A DNA stretch of 64,000 nt from Perognathus longimembris pacificus (GCF_023159225.1 NC_063174.1:41055691-41119690), one strand, 5' to 3'. Shown: positions 1-10,165, numbered from the stretch's first letter. The notes: generated by a model not told the origin, from the letters alone. Numbers and translations are program-made.

Positions 1-800
1 CAGTCTTTCCCTGCCTCTGTTAGGAGTCCCTGCCCTTTGCCCGAGTGTATTCATCCCTCTATGCCTGCTGTCTTCCTACCAAGGACCAAGATGGACACTT
101 GCATCCAGGACCCCCCTTCACTGCCTTGATTTCCTCTGCTCTTGACCTTGAGACTGCCCTACCTGCACCCCGGGGCTGGCCCCCAGGTGATGCTCAGCCT
201 GCAAGACTGAGAGAGCAACGGCTTCCATCACCTGACCCTACTCAGCCAATTCAGGAAGACAAGATGTCAAGTTAATGAGCCTGTGGGCCTCTAATTAGCT
301 GTCAATTACCTCAAATTAATCAACTCCTCGCCTAATTAAGCATTATCGGCAGGTGGGCACAAAGCGGACCATTGTGTGGGAGCCATGAGAAAAGCCAGCC
401 TGGCAAACTTGGTTAGGATCAGTGCTGTGCACTGCGCTGGCCTCCCCACAGGGCTCAGCGACAGGCCCAGCCGAGAGGCACCAGGGTCCCCCACCCACCG
501 CTGGCCCCCACACAAGGGCCCCGGGGACCCCCTGGGAAGCCAAGAGGACCGGAAAGGAGGTGCTGAGTTTATAGGAGGTAGGACAGCAAGAGCTGAAGGG
601 CCTGGAGGACTGGCTTCAAGTCCCCGAGACCCGTCCTGGCACGCGAGATAGGAGCTGGGCTCAGAATGGGCAAGGAGGCGAGGTCACAGCTGAGGACTTC
701 TGGCTAGTGTGGGCAGAGCTGGCTTCTTTTTCTGGCCCAGCCAGAAAGCTCTGCGGGCCAGAAAGCAATGTTTTCCATCTCTAAGAAAAGGCGGGGGGGT
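1..800. other. Intergenic unique sequence, distal upstream of VSX2
   Basis: I find no gene or recognisable repeat here. Short ORFs occur on both strands but have no protein-like composition or splice context. The only notable content is the homeodomain-motif patch at 265-360, annotated separately. In other mammals this interval lies between LIN52 and VSX2. Confidence 0.6.
265..360. promoter_or_regulatory. Candidate distal enhancer, dense homeodomain sites
   Basis: Within about 90 bases there are at least five TAAT/ATTA cores: GTTAATGA at 270, the palindrome CTAATTAG at 291-298, CAATTACC near 303, AAATTAATC near 314 and CCTAATTAAG at 331. An E-box-like GCAGGTGG follows at 349. TAATTAG is the type of site bound by VSX and LHX homeodomains. 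The patch is repeat-free and about 19 kb upstream of the VSX2 start codon. Enhancer function is inferred from motif density only. Confidence 0.4.
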
Positions 801-990
801 GCTGGGAATGTGGCCTAGTGGTACAGTGTTTGCCTAGCATACATGAAGCCCTGGGTTCAATTCCTCAGCACCACATATCAGAAAAAGCCAGAAGTGATGC
901 TGTGGCTCAAGTGGTAGAGTGCTAGCCTTGAGCAAAAAGAAGCCTGAGTTCAAGCCTCAAGACTGGCCAAAAAAATAAATAAGAATAAGA
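801..990 (+). repeat. SINE-A (ID-left dimer), sense
   Basis: This copy shows the family A plan used throughout this annotation. The left half (about 80 nt) is ID/tRNA-Ala-like, with A-box-like TGGCCTAGTGG and B-box-like GGTTCAATTCC. A CCACATA(T) linker follows, then a second tRNA-like half (GGCTCAAGTGG ... GAGTTCAAGCC) ending GGACTGGC plus an A-rich tail. Family name is inferred (IDL-Geo-like). Confidence 0.8.
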
Positions 991-1084
991 ATAGTTTGGT
1001 ACCAGCGGCTCAAGTGGTAGAGCACTTGCCTTTTGCAAAAAGCAGCTCAGGGACAGCACCCAGACTCTCAAACAAAGCACCCCC
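990..1084 (+). repeat. SINE-B remnant with large internal deletion
   Basis: A SINE-B head (GGTACCAGCGGCTCA) is fused directly to the right-half sequence GTGGTAGAGCACTTGCC...CAGCTCAGGGACAG. The B1-like body and linker are missing. Both flanks recur inverted at 1267-1303 (see findings). Confidence 0.55.
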
Positions 1085-1088
1085 AGAT

Positions 1089-1278
1089 GTCCTGAGCTTT
1101 TTTGCTTAAGGCTGGTATGCTTCCACTATGAGCCACAGCTCCACTTCTGGTATTTTTGGTGGTTAACTGAAGAGTCTCATATACTTTCCTGCCAAGGCTA
1201 GATTTGAGCCAGGCTAGATTCTCAGATCTCAGACTCCTGAGTAGTTAGGATTGTAGGTGTGAGCCACTGGTACCAAAC
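1089..1278 (-). repeat. SINE-B (B1-left dimer), antisense
   Basis: Family B plan, read on the - strand: a B1-like left part (GTGGCTCA ... CTACTCAGGAGGCTGAGATCT), a linker containing CTCCAATTAACCACCA, then the same tRNA-like right half as SINE-A. This copy is diverged (about 190 nt retained). Confidence 0.7.
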
Positions 1279-1415
1279 TATTCACCTAGGGGTGCTTTGT
1301 TTGTGAGTAGAAAGGGTCAGCTTGACTTCAAGCTCCAGGACTGGCACACACACATGCGCCGCGCGCGCACACAAATTATTTTTAAATGTATATCATTTTT
1401 ATTATCTTTATTTAC

Positions 1416-1669
1416 TTTTTTTTTTTTTTGCCAGTCCTGGGGCTTGAACTCTGGGCCTGGGAGCTGTCCTTGAGCTTCTTTTTGCAAAAGGCAAGTACTC
1501 TACCACTTGAGCCACAGTGACACTGGGTTGTTGTTGTTGTTGTTGTTTGGTAGTTTATTGGAGATTAGAGTCTCACAAAGTTTCCTCCCCAGGCTGGTTT
1601 TGAACCATGATCCTCAGATCTCAGCCTCCTGAGTAGCTAGGATTACAAGTATGAGCCAGCACTTGGCTC
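1416..1669 (-). repeat. SINE-B, antisense, with internal GTT microsatellite
   Basis: A poly-T start, GCCAGTCCTGGGGCTTGAACT and the GAGTAGCTAGGATTACAAG end are all present. A (GTT)n run at about 1527-1548 has expanded in the linker region. Confidence 0.75.
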
Positions 1670-1675
1670 TTATTA

Positions 1676-2110
1676 TCTTATGTATTTGTACAAAGGAGGT
1701 CCAGTTCAATAGATCAGTTTTGGAGTACAATGCATTTTTTTATTTTTATTATTATTATTTTTTTTGCCAGTCCTGGGCCTTGGACTCAGGGCCTGAGCAC
1801 TGTCCCTGGCTTCTTTTTGTTCAAGGCTAGCACTCTGCCACTTGAGTCACAGCGCCACTTCTGGCCATTTTCTGTATATGTGGTGCTGGGGAATCAAACC
1901 CAGGGCTTCAAGTATACGAGGCAAGCGCTCTTGCCACTAGGCCATATCCCCAGCCCTACAATGCATTTTTTAACTTTACTTTTTAATTATCTGTAAGTAG
2001 TTGTACAAAGGACGTTTCAATTTAACACATCCATTTTTCAGTACAGTACATCTTGATCAATATCACCCTTTCCATCTTTCTCCCCCTCATCTCCCAAACA
2101 ACAATAATCT
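1676..2110. repeat. Unclassified AT-rich interspersed repeat (LINE 3'-end-like) split by a SINE-A
   Basis: Two related segments (TTGTACAAAGGAGGTCCAGTT at 1687 and TTGTACAAAGGACGTTTCAA at 2003) flank the SINE-A at 1758-1956. A similar AT-rich segment occurs near 59478-59640. I cannot name the family. Confidence 0.35.
1758..1956 (-). repeat. SINE-A, antisense, full length
   Basis: A complete dimer from the poly-T through CCATATCCCCAGCCC. It is flanked by a target-site duplication around TACAATGCATTTTTT (before 1745 and after 1955). Confidence 0.8.
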
Positions 2111-3240
2111 TTAAGACTTTCCTGGGTCTTCTTGAGGACGCAGTGAGAGTCTATCTGTGGAGTTGTCTTGTGGCGCATGCGCAGTGTATTTAGTAGTGAC
2201 AGTGGAGTGGCTCCGGGCTCAAGGGTGCTTTGCCTAGGAACTGCCCAAGTTGCAGAGCATCTCCACATTCTGATTCCTCTCGCTTTCAGTGCACCTGTGG
2301 AAAAAAAATGAGCAGAATCTAGGACCTTCCAGGGGCTGGAGTGTCCTGGCTACCACCGCCTCTCACTCATTCCCAGCTTCTTCAAGCGCTTGGGGTTCAG
2401 CTCACACTCTGTACTCACAAGCACCCACAGGTGTCAAGTTTCAGCTGGACAGATGTGGTGCACATAGATCTCCACTTAAAGAGCAGGACAAGGAGAGCGA
2501 ATGAGGTTCTTCTCCCCTTGGGTCTTGGGGCTGAAGACACGAAGGTGAATGGGGCTCCAGGCAGCTCGTGGACACGGGGTGTAAGCCCTAGCTCATAGTC
2601 GCGACAGCTGAGCAGGAATCCCCACTCCTGGCATACGGCAGGGCAAGACTGGGCCCAGCTGGGCATCTGTATGACCCTGTAGTGGTCATCAAATGCCACC
2701 ACATCCATGCCAATTCCACTCTCACTCCACCGCAATCACCCTATCTCCTGGGCAATGGAGACCCCTCAGCCTCAGCCTCCCCCTGGGAAAGCTTGGATGT
2801 CACTCAGTCAACAAATGTCCATTGTGCCTACTGATTAAAACTCACCATGCAGAGGGGAGATGGTTGGGAAAATATGAATCATTCATGCATGTTCCAGAGA
2901 AGGAAAAGAAGAGAGCTAGCCCTTATCAAGGGCTAATATGTACACAATGTTTTTAATAATACAAAAGGAAATACAGCAAAATATCGACTTTCCTCATACC
3001 TCTGTTACCTAGCCATCTGATTTCTTTCCCATAACTGGCCAGCAACAAGTTTTTTGTATACTCTTCCAGAGCTAGAAGATGTATATATATATAATATGTG
3101 TGTGTATGTGTGTGTGTGTGTCTTCATTAATAAAGGAAGAAAAACATACTATCCTGTGTCTTCCTTTTTTAAAGCTATATTATATTGCCTTGGAGAGTGT
3201 TTATAACAAAATCTGATATTCCTTTCCTCCATAGTTGCAT
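2110..3240. other. Intergenic unique sequence
   Basis: No gene is recognised. The stretch is mostly unique sequence, with one TA/TG dinucleotide tract at about 3079-3122. Overlapping ORFs on both strands near 2290-2735 show no domain or splice logic. Confidence 0.5.
3079..3122. repeat. (TA)n(TG)n microsatellite
   Basis: Simple dinucleotide tract visible directly in the sequence. Confidence 0.8.
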
Positions 3241-3244
3241 GTCT

Positions 3245-3425
3245 TTTCTTTTGCTACTGAAGAAGCTGAGATCTGAGGATCTGAATTCAAAGCCGGCCCA
3301 GGCAGGAAAGTTTGTGAGATTTTTATTGCCAATTAACCACCAAAAGCTAGAAGTGAATGAAGTGTGTCTCAAGTACTAAAATGCTAGCCAACATAGCCAA
3401 AAGGAGCCTGAAGAGACTCTGGGTG
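3245..3425 (+). repeat. SINE-B, diverged, sense, truncated
   Basis: Recognised by GCTGAGATCTGAGGATCTG, the CCAATTAACCACCA linker and GTGTCTCAAGTACTAAAATGCTAGCC. The 5' B1 head is lost. Confidence 0.6.
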
Positions 3426-3536
3426 CGATCTTGGGACAGAATAAAGGAAATGAAGTAAAAATTTTAAAAATGAATAATAAAATATGGAATTTAGTTACCT
3501 CATTAATTATAACAACTTCACCAAATATGACACAAT

Positions 3537-3650
3537 AGGTATGGTGGTGCATGCCTGTAACTCCAGCACATGAGACAGGAGGATTGAAAGCTCGGGCCAA
3601 ACTGGGCTACAGAGCAAGATGCTGTTTAAAAACAAAAACAAATTACAACC
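3537..3650 (+). repeat. B1-like monomer, sense
   Basis: GGTGGTGCATGCCTGTAACTCCAGCAC followed by GGGCTACAGAGCAAGATGCTG and an A-rich tail is a 7SL/B1-type body. Confidence 0.65.
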
Positions 3651-3753
3651 AATGGACCACAGAATCAGGTAATTATGGAAGCCGAGTGCAATTTCATAAT
3701 TTTCCCATATAGTTAAAACTTCTAAAAATGAAGGTTTCTTTCTGGTTTTTATC

Positions 3754-3946
3754 TGCCAGTCCTGGGCCTTGAACTCAGGGCTTGAGCACTGTCCCTGGCT
3801 TCTTTTTGCTCAAGGCTAACACTCTACCACTTGAGCCACAGCACCACTTCTGGCCATTTTCAATGTATGTGGTGCTGAGGAATCGAACCCAGGGCTTCAT
3901 GTATATGAGGCAAGCACTCTTGCCACTAGGCCATATTCCCAGCCCC
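3754..3946 (-). repeat. SINE-A, antisense
   Basis: Complete dimer beginning GCCAGTCCTGGGCCTTGAAC and ending CATATTCCCAGCCCC. Confidence 0.8.
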
Positions 3947-3978
3947 ATGAAGTTTATTTTTTAAACATATGGTGAAAA

Positions 3979-4195
3979 GGGCTGGGAATATGGCCTAGTA
4001 GCAAGAGAGCTTGCCTCGTATACATGAAGCCCTAAGTTCAATTCCCCAGTACCACATATATGGAATACGGCCAGAAGTGGCGCTGTGGCTCAAGTGGCAG
4101 AGTGCTAGCCTTGAGCAAAACAGAAGCCAGGGACAGTGCTCAGGCCCTGAGTCCAAGGCCCAGGACTGGCAAAAACAAAACAAAACAAAAAAAAA
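3979..4195 (+). repeat. SINE-A, sense, full length
   Basis: Dimer with a CAAAACAAAA-type tail. A short target-site duplication (AACATATGGT) lies at 3965 and 4198. It sits head-to-tail opposite the SINE-A at 3754-3946, forming an inverted pair with a very short spacer. Confidence 0.8.
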
Positions 4196-4200
4196 CAAAC

Positions 4201-6050
4201 ATATGGTAAAAAGACGCTGACATGGAGAAAGTATCGCTTCACAGAAAACCACTAGAACTCTGAAGACCCATCTGTAGGCTCTTGAGTCAGAGATGGGAAA
4301 GGAGAGGTACTGTTGTGGGATTCTGTGAGTCTGTCTACATTTAAAGGCCTTCCAATTGAAAGGTGGACACTACCCTGGTCCACCCTGGCTGATTGGCCAT
4401 GAGGAAATGGAGGCTGGTTATGAGAGGAAGTGACTCCTCCATGTTGTCTCCCAGGTGCCCCGCGCACACAGCTGATGGGCGTTGGCTGTCCACACGGGGC
4501 AGATGCTCCCACAGATGTGCCTGATCATCTGGGCCTCGGGATGTAAGATGGCCCTGGTGGCTTACTCTTCCTGAGAGCTGTTGTAGTTTCCACATTTAGC
4601 TGACGCATAGGATAAAGGAAAGATGGTCTCCTAATGGATGTTAGGTTGCTTAAGAAGGGAAGCTTCTTAGGACCCCTGACCCGCCTCCCCCCCCCCCCCC
4701 CTCCTCTGGGATGTCTGCTGACAGCGGGGACCGCGGCCCAGCCCTGGCCTCTCAGCCAGTGGGGGTGGCCGAGCCCGCGCTATGCGTGCCATCGCCACTA
4801 GAGGGGGCTGCGAGCGGCCCTTCCCGAGGCTGCCCTCCATCCTCGCGGGCTCCGGCCAGACTGGTCTTTGGTCTCCTGTCTTTCGGCCCAGGCCCGCTGC
4901 CCTCGGTGGCTCCAATCTCAGGAGGTGTCCGGTCCCCAACCCCACGCTGCGCCTCCCTGTTCAGCCCCCTCGTGCAAACAGCCTGCCGTATCCTCCATTT
5001 TATAAATTCAAGCACCAAATAACACTGTGTAACCAGGGTCACACAGCTAACGCGGAAAACTGAGGCACGAGGCATTGCTGGAGGCACTGCTGGCGCTGCC
5101 TGTGGGTGGCCCCGTCTGTCAAGGGCAGGCAGGAGGCTAAGTCTAGGAGGCCAGCCCCTTGACAGATGACCGCTTGTGGGGGGCAGAGGGTGCCAGCCTG
5201 CCTCAAGAGGCTGTCCTGGGAATGGGTGACAGCTGCAGCCTTGGGTGGGAGGACGGAGGCCCCACAGAATAATAACTTTCACTCACTGCAATAGGCCTAA
5301 TCCTATTACTTTGCATGGACCCCCCGGGGACCACCCTCCCTACCCCTTCATAATCCCCTAACTCCCATTGGGAATGGCCCAGGGTCCTCCCCACCGGCCC
5401 CTGCCAGGCCCTTCCAGCCCCTACCAGCCCTTGCCTGCCCCAGGTCTTGCCCTTTAGCTCTTTTAGACCACCTATGCCTGATTACCAGAACCCGCAAGGG
5501 ACAGTGGGGAGCATGGAAGGTCTATTGGCTAAACCTTGAACTTGCCTACCAGGCTCCAAGCCACTTTCTTTCCTGAAGGAGGCTCCACCTGGGCCCTGGG
5601 TTTTATTTGCTTCCTATTCTTTTCTAAGCAGCTTCAGTAGCTTCTGTTTTCCTGTGGGTTGCAGAAATTGCCAGGAGAGCCTGGGTCCACAGTGTATTCA
5701 TGTGTAAAACAGACTAAGGTGCTGGCTTCATGTGGTTATTCTGATGCCACAAGGCTATATAGCAAATGCTTAGCCCAGTGCCGGGCGCAGAGGACTCCTC
5801 CAGGGCATCCAATGTAATTATTACTATGGCTGACTTCCCAAATGCCAAGGAAGCTCTGTGGCCCCAGGACAGGAGTGAAAAAGTCTGATTTGGACTCTGT
5901 AGTTACCTGTAGTTATTCCAATCCAGGGTTCATAGAGAACCAGGCTGAGGTGCAGCTGAAATCAACACAAGTCAGACTCCAATATTTTCCAGAGCATTCT
6001 GCTGCTGTTCAGGATCTACTTCTATTTAAAAGGAGAAAAGAAGGGGGGAG
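4201..6050. other. Intergenic, GC-rich then mixed, contains candidate enhancer
   Basis: No gene. A poly-C tract lies at 4690-4703 and GC-rich unique sequence covers 4700-5450. Overlapping ORFs at 4711-5282 are alternative readings of one GC-rich block with no domain. A candidate OTX/POU element is annotated at 5265-5320. A diverged MIR-like segment may lie at 5690-5830 (AAATGCTTAGCCCAGTGCC). Confidence 0.5.
5265..5320. promoter_or_regulatory. Candidate retinal enhancer core: OTX/CRX site beside octamer-like POU site
   Basis: GCCTAATCCTATTAC contains the OTX2/CRX core TAATCC at 5298-5303, and CTTTGCATGG (octamer-like TTTGCAT at 5310-5316) follows 6 bases later. AATAATAACTTTC precedes it. Known background: a short bipolar-cell enhancer far upstream of mouse Vsx2 depends on paired-type plus POU homeodomain sites. 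Equating this element with that enhancer is inference. It lies about 14 kb upstream of the VSX2 ATG, outside any SINE. Confidence 0.45.
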
Positions 6051-6236
6051 GGCTGGGAATGTGGCTGAGTGGTAGAGTGCCTGCCTAGCATGCATGAAGC
6101 CCTGGGTTCCGTTCCTCAGCACCACATACACAGCCAGAAGTGTCTCTATGGCTCAAGCTGCAGAGCGCTAGAACTTTAGCACAGAGAGGCTCAGGGACAG
6201 AGCCCAGGCCCTGAGTTCAAGCCCCAGGACTGGCAA
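6051..6236 (+). repeat. SINE-A, sense
   Basis: GGCTGGGAATGTGGCTGAGTGG through CCCCAGGACTGGCA. Both halves are present and the inter-monomer linker is shortened. Confidence 0.75.
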
Positions 6237-6239
6237 TGA

Positions 6240-7357
6240 ATAAATAAGTTTATAAAACAAGAGCTGGTCCCCCCACAAAAAACTATCCCCCAAAGTAGTG
6301 AGCTCCTCACTTGTCAGAGGTTCCAAGACTGATGTTGAGGGGCAACCTGCCAGGTGCCCTGAGGTCCGATTGCAGCCCCTAAACCCCAGCATCCCTGGCC
6401 TGGGCTTACTGTCCTCTCCCAGGCTGGACACACAGGAGGGGCCTTGGGCCTGGCTCTCCCTCTCCCCCACCTTCTGCTGCTCCTCATTTACATAAATTAT
6501 CTCTCCCCAATTATCCATCCAGCTGTCTCAACGGTGATCTGTGAATGAATTAAAAATGGAATATAATTTAATAATGGCTGATTAGAAGGAGATTAGTTGT
6601 TATATAAAAAGGAAAAGCCAAGAGCCGGCTAGTTGCCCTTAATCTGAGCCAATACCATCGTTATTCAGGAAAAGCTACCCTGGCCACCATCAGGCAAGGC
6701 AGACATGGGGAAAAGGAGGGGAACAGCCCAGGTGGGGCCGGACCACCCCGAGAGGAGAGGAGGCGCCGGGAGCCTAGCGTTCCAGTCTGATCTCAGGTGT
6801 GGGCCTGGGCAGCTCCTGTGACTCCCTTCTAAGTGGGTTGAGTGGTTTCTGAGGTCTCTTCTTGTTCCAATTTCTTGAACCAAACTGCTGAACTCTCCTT
6901 GGGCAGCCACGGCACGCAGGAGAGCCCCCGCTTACCGTGAGATGAATGGGCTCTGGAGTTGGGTGCCCCCCACAACACAGAAACTACAAGAGGATCTCTC
7001 TGTCCTGGGTAAGGAGAAAGGATTGAGGCTGATGGCTTCAGAAGGTGTCATGAAAGAGGGAGAGCTGAGTGTGTGCTCAGCCCACCTGCCCCCCCCCTCA
7101 CCTCAGCTGAGGACAGGACCCAGTGGAGGGCCCTCATCCCAGGGGTTCTCATTTACCTCAAATGCACCTCCTCCAGGAGGCCTGCCCTAAATCCCAGGCT
7201 TGGAGGTCTCCCCTGATCCCTTAGTGCACTCCGCACAACTGCTCAGGAGGCAATTGGGAGTCCACATGGAGGATTCCTCAAGGACAAGGACCGTGGTTTT
7301 GTCACATCTGCACCATTCAGTGTCGAGCACAATACTGGGCACATAAGATGCTGCCTC
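6240..7357. other. Intergenic unique sequence with motif-rich patch
   Basis: No gene. The stretch contains the homeodomain-motif patch at 6490-6660. The remainder is unremarkable unique sequence. Confidence 0.5.
6490..6660. promoter_or_regulatory. Candidate enhancer, ATTA/GATTAG cluster with E-box
   Basis: Repeat-free AT-rich block with CATAAATTATC (6491), CCAATTATCC (6508), E-box CAGCTG (6520-6525), GAATTAAAA (6547), two OTX-like GATTAG sites (GCTGATTAG near 6577 and GGAGATTAG near 6588) and CTTAATCTG (6638). Such a cluster about 13 kb upstream of a retinal homeobox gene suggests a conserved enhancer. This is motif evidence only. Confidence 0.4.
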
Positions 7358-7573
7358 GGGCTGGGGATATGGCCTAGTGGCAAGAGAGCTTGCCTCGTAT
7401 ACATGAAGTCCTGGGTTCAATTCCCAGCACCACATATACAGAAAATGGTCAGAAGTGGCGCTGTGGCTCAAGTGGCAGAGTGCTAGCCTTGAGCAAAAAG
7501 GAAGCCAGGGATAGTGCTCAGGCCCTGAGTTCAAGGCCCAGGACTGGCCAAAAACAAAAACAAAACAAAAGCC
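7358..7573 (+). repeat. SINE-A, sense, with perfect target-site duplication
   Basis: Full dimer with an A/C-rich tail. AAGATGCTGCCTC occurs at 7345-7357 and again at 7574-7586, a 13-base duplication that marks target-primed retrotransposition. Confidence 0.9.
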
Positions 7574-7731
7574 AAGATGCTGCCTCTAAAATGCCATCTG
7601 TGGTTGCCTTTGGTGGACCCTGAACACACCTTTCTGTGTTCCCAAAACATTGTGACAACACCCTCAGAATCAGTCCTTGTCCTGTGGTCTCTCTGTCCCT
7701 GTCTAGGGAACTCTTCTGAATAAGTGGATTC

Positions 7732-7978
7732 GCTGGGCATTGGTAGCTCATGCCTGTAACCCTAGCTACTCAGGAGGCTGAGATCTGAGAGTCTTTGTTT
7801 GAAGCAAGCCTGGAAGAGTCCGTGAGACTTTTATCTCCAATAACCACCAGAAAACCTGGACGGGCACTGTGGCTCAAAGTGATAGGGTACTAACCTTGAG
7901 CAGAAAAACTCTGGGACAGGGCTCAGGCCCTGAGTTCAAGCTCCACAGCTGACAAAAAAAAAAAAAAAAAAAAAAAAG
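7732..7978 (+). repeat. SINE-B, sense, full length with poly(A)
   Basis: GCTGGGCATTGGTAGCTCATG, GCTACTCAGGAGGCTGAGATC, the linker CTCCAATAACCACCAG, the tRNA-like right half and a 25-base A tail. Confidence 0.8.
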
Positions 7979-8019
7979 GATGGGTATATATACAGCAGGA
8001 GGTGAAGAGGACAATCTAG

Positions 8020-8240
8020 TGTAAGACTGCCTGTGTGGGCTCAGACCATCACCTGCTGCTGTGTGGCCTGGTGCACATCGTTAACCAATCTGTGCTTTGG
8101 TTTGCTCCTCTCTAAAATGGGTGTTTGTACTAATAGCCCTCCCTTGTAGGGTTTTGTGAGGATTAAATGAGAGAACCATGGAAAAGCACTCAGAACTCTA
8201 CGGAGGCAGTTGAGTGCTTTGTGGGCACAGTGCTTGCCAC
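8020..8240 (+). repeat. MIR-like ancient SINE
   Basis: Matches the MIR word order: CTGTGTGGCCTGG, CTCTCTAAAATGGGTG, GTGAGGATTAAATGAGAG, GAAAAGCACTCAGAAC. Highly diverged, as expected for MIR. Confidence 0.55.
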
Positions 8241-8771
8241 ACTGCTGCGTGGGCTCTCTTCCCTTTCCTCCCAGCTCCGTGTTCTCTGAGGACAGGTGTG
8301 GATGGACAGACCAGCCTGAATGGGGCTCTCTCAAGGGTCCAGGGTATGACTGAGTGGCTGAGAGCATCAGACTAGCATGGGCCATCTAGCACTGGTCCCC
8401 CTGAAGTGGCCCTCAGCTCGGGATGGTGGTATGCCCACCCGAGGAGTCATGACCCATTGGGCCATGCGTCCCAGGTGTCCAATATGCTAGAACAACTGCC
8501 TGTCCTGAGCATGGAGTGGGACAGAGGGCCACTTGCAGAGGAAATGGGCGAAGGCTGAAGAGATCACAGCTGCTTTATGTGTCTGGGACCACCATGGATC
8601 AGTCTGCCATGCCAGAGGCTGGGAAGGAGTGGGGTAGACACCATGGGGGCCATCTCCCTACAATATGAGGCAGTGCATAGAGCGTGCACAGTGCTTGTTG
8701 ACTGGCTAACTGAACGTGCTCTACAGTTTTCCAACTTTTCTTTGTGGTTGGGTTTTTTTTGGGGGGTGGGG

Positions 8772-8884
8772 GGCAGGCATAATGGCACAAGGCTGTAATC
8801 CCAGCACTTGGGAAGTAGAGTAAGAGGCAAGATCATGAGTCTGAGCATAGTCTGGATTGTATGAAATTCTGTATCCAAAATAAC
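8772..8884 (+). repeat. B1-like monomer, diverged
   Basis: GGCTGTAATCCCAGCACTTGG is the diagnostic B1/Alu-type core. The 3' half is eroded. Confidence 0.6.
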
Positions 8885-8952
8885 AATATTATAAATATAC
8901 ATACATATATATACATACACACACATATATATATACATATATACATATATAT
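8885..8952. repeat. TA/CA low-complexity tract
   Basis: Alternating ATATAC/ACACAC sequence. It yields spurious Ile/Tyr/His repeat ORFs on both strands. Confidence 0.8.
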
Positions 8953-8965
8953 TTCTTATGTTAGG

Positions 8966-9297
8966 GAGGAGGAGCCTGCTGTCCTTGGAGGACTGTTTCC
9001 AGGACACACTCCTACTGAATCTGTGGATGCTCAAATCCCTGTCATAAATAGCATCATGTGTGCATAGTCTACACATACTCTCATGTATGCTTTAAATCAC
9101 CTCTCTATGACTTATAATAGCTACTGCAATGGAAACGGGATGTAAATAGTTCTTATACTATACGCTTCAGAGAATGATGAAAGAAAAAAAGTCTTTCTGT
9201 ACTTCGTACAGATGCAATTTTTTTTTTCCTGAATCCTTTCTGTCTGTAGTTGATGAAATTCACAAATATGGAACCCATGGATCCAGGAGATGGCATA
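8966..9297 (+). mobile_element. Fossil Tigger/pogo-type nonautonomous DNA transposon (MITE)
   Basis: Recognised from ordered words: GGACTGTTTCCAGGACAC, TGTGGATGCTCAAATCCC, TGCTTTAAATCACCTCTCTA, ATGTAAATAGTTCTTATACT, AAAGTCTTTCTGTACTTCGT and GGAACCCATGGATCCAGG near the right end. This order matches short Tigger-like MITEs common to placental mammals. The subfamily is not resolved. No transposase is encoded. Confidence 0.6.
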
Positions 9298-9904
9298 TTG
9301 GACAACGGCAAGTGTCAGCAACAGGAAGTCCCACCCCCACACCATCCTATGTCTCAGGCCTGAGACCCGCAGTGCCCATTGGGAAGAAGGACTAACTGGT
9401 GTCCTGCACCTTCCCCAGGACCCTCCGATGCCCACCGGCATCTTTCCACTCTGCCCAGCCCCGGCCCAGTCACACAGGCCAGTGCTCTGTGGAGCCAGGA
9501 AAATGTGTCCATTATTGCCACAGGGGAGGTCTCCTAGGCCTCCCAGGCTGTGAGATAATTTGATATTCAAATCTGGCAAAGACCTGCTTCAAATTGCTAC
9601 AAATTAAGCTGATTTTACCCCTCTGGATGAGGGATTTGCTCCTGTGGATCAGCCTTCCCAGGACTTGATGAGGTCAGGATTAGAGAAGGAGGGACAGGAG
9701 AAAGATCGAGAGGCAGCAAGGCTGGAGGGCTGGAGGGCAGAAGGGAGGGCCCAGCCCCAACCCTGGAGTTAGGGCAGGTTCCCAGAGCCTCAACAACCAG
9801 CTCTAACCAGGCATGGCAGGGTCTTTGGCCCCAAATGGGTCAGCCCCATCTCAGCGCCTTGGAGAGAGCCCAGCCCTGTACGGTTCACGAGGCTGAAAGT
9901 GTGT

Positions 9905-10165
9905 GGACCTCAGCTACTCTATCCAAGCCGCTATGCGTGTGGGCAGAGCAGACCACCCCCATTTTTACTGATGAGCAAATATAGGCTCTCAGTGGTGAAA
10001 TGGGGCTCCACCAGCCAACAATGACGACGATCCAGACCAAACCGTTGCTACTGATTTGCTGTGTGACTTCAAGCCTGTGACCTCTCTGAGCCTCTATGTG
10101 AGGGCTCCTGGAAAAGCACACAGTGTCAGGCACACAGCGAGCACCCCGTAAACACTGGCAAAGCC
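9905..10165. repeat. MIR-like fragments
   Basis: GATTTGCTGTGTGACTTCAAG ... CCTCTCTGAGCCTCTATG ... AAAAGCACACAGTGTCAGGC is the MIR order on +. A further diverged piece (ATTTTTACTGATGAGCAAAT) precedes it in the opposite orientation. Confidence 0.45.

Noticed and set aside
4711..5282. Overlapping ORFs up to 176 codons upstream of VSX2
   Set aside because: Mutually overlapping on both strands in GC-rich DNA. No splice sites or domains identified.
7358..7440. tRNA-Ala-like sequences with A- and B-box motifs at SINE left ends
   Set aside because: They are SINE heads with target duplications and A tails, degenerate in the anticodon stem. Not functional tRNA genes.
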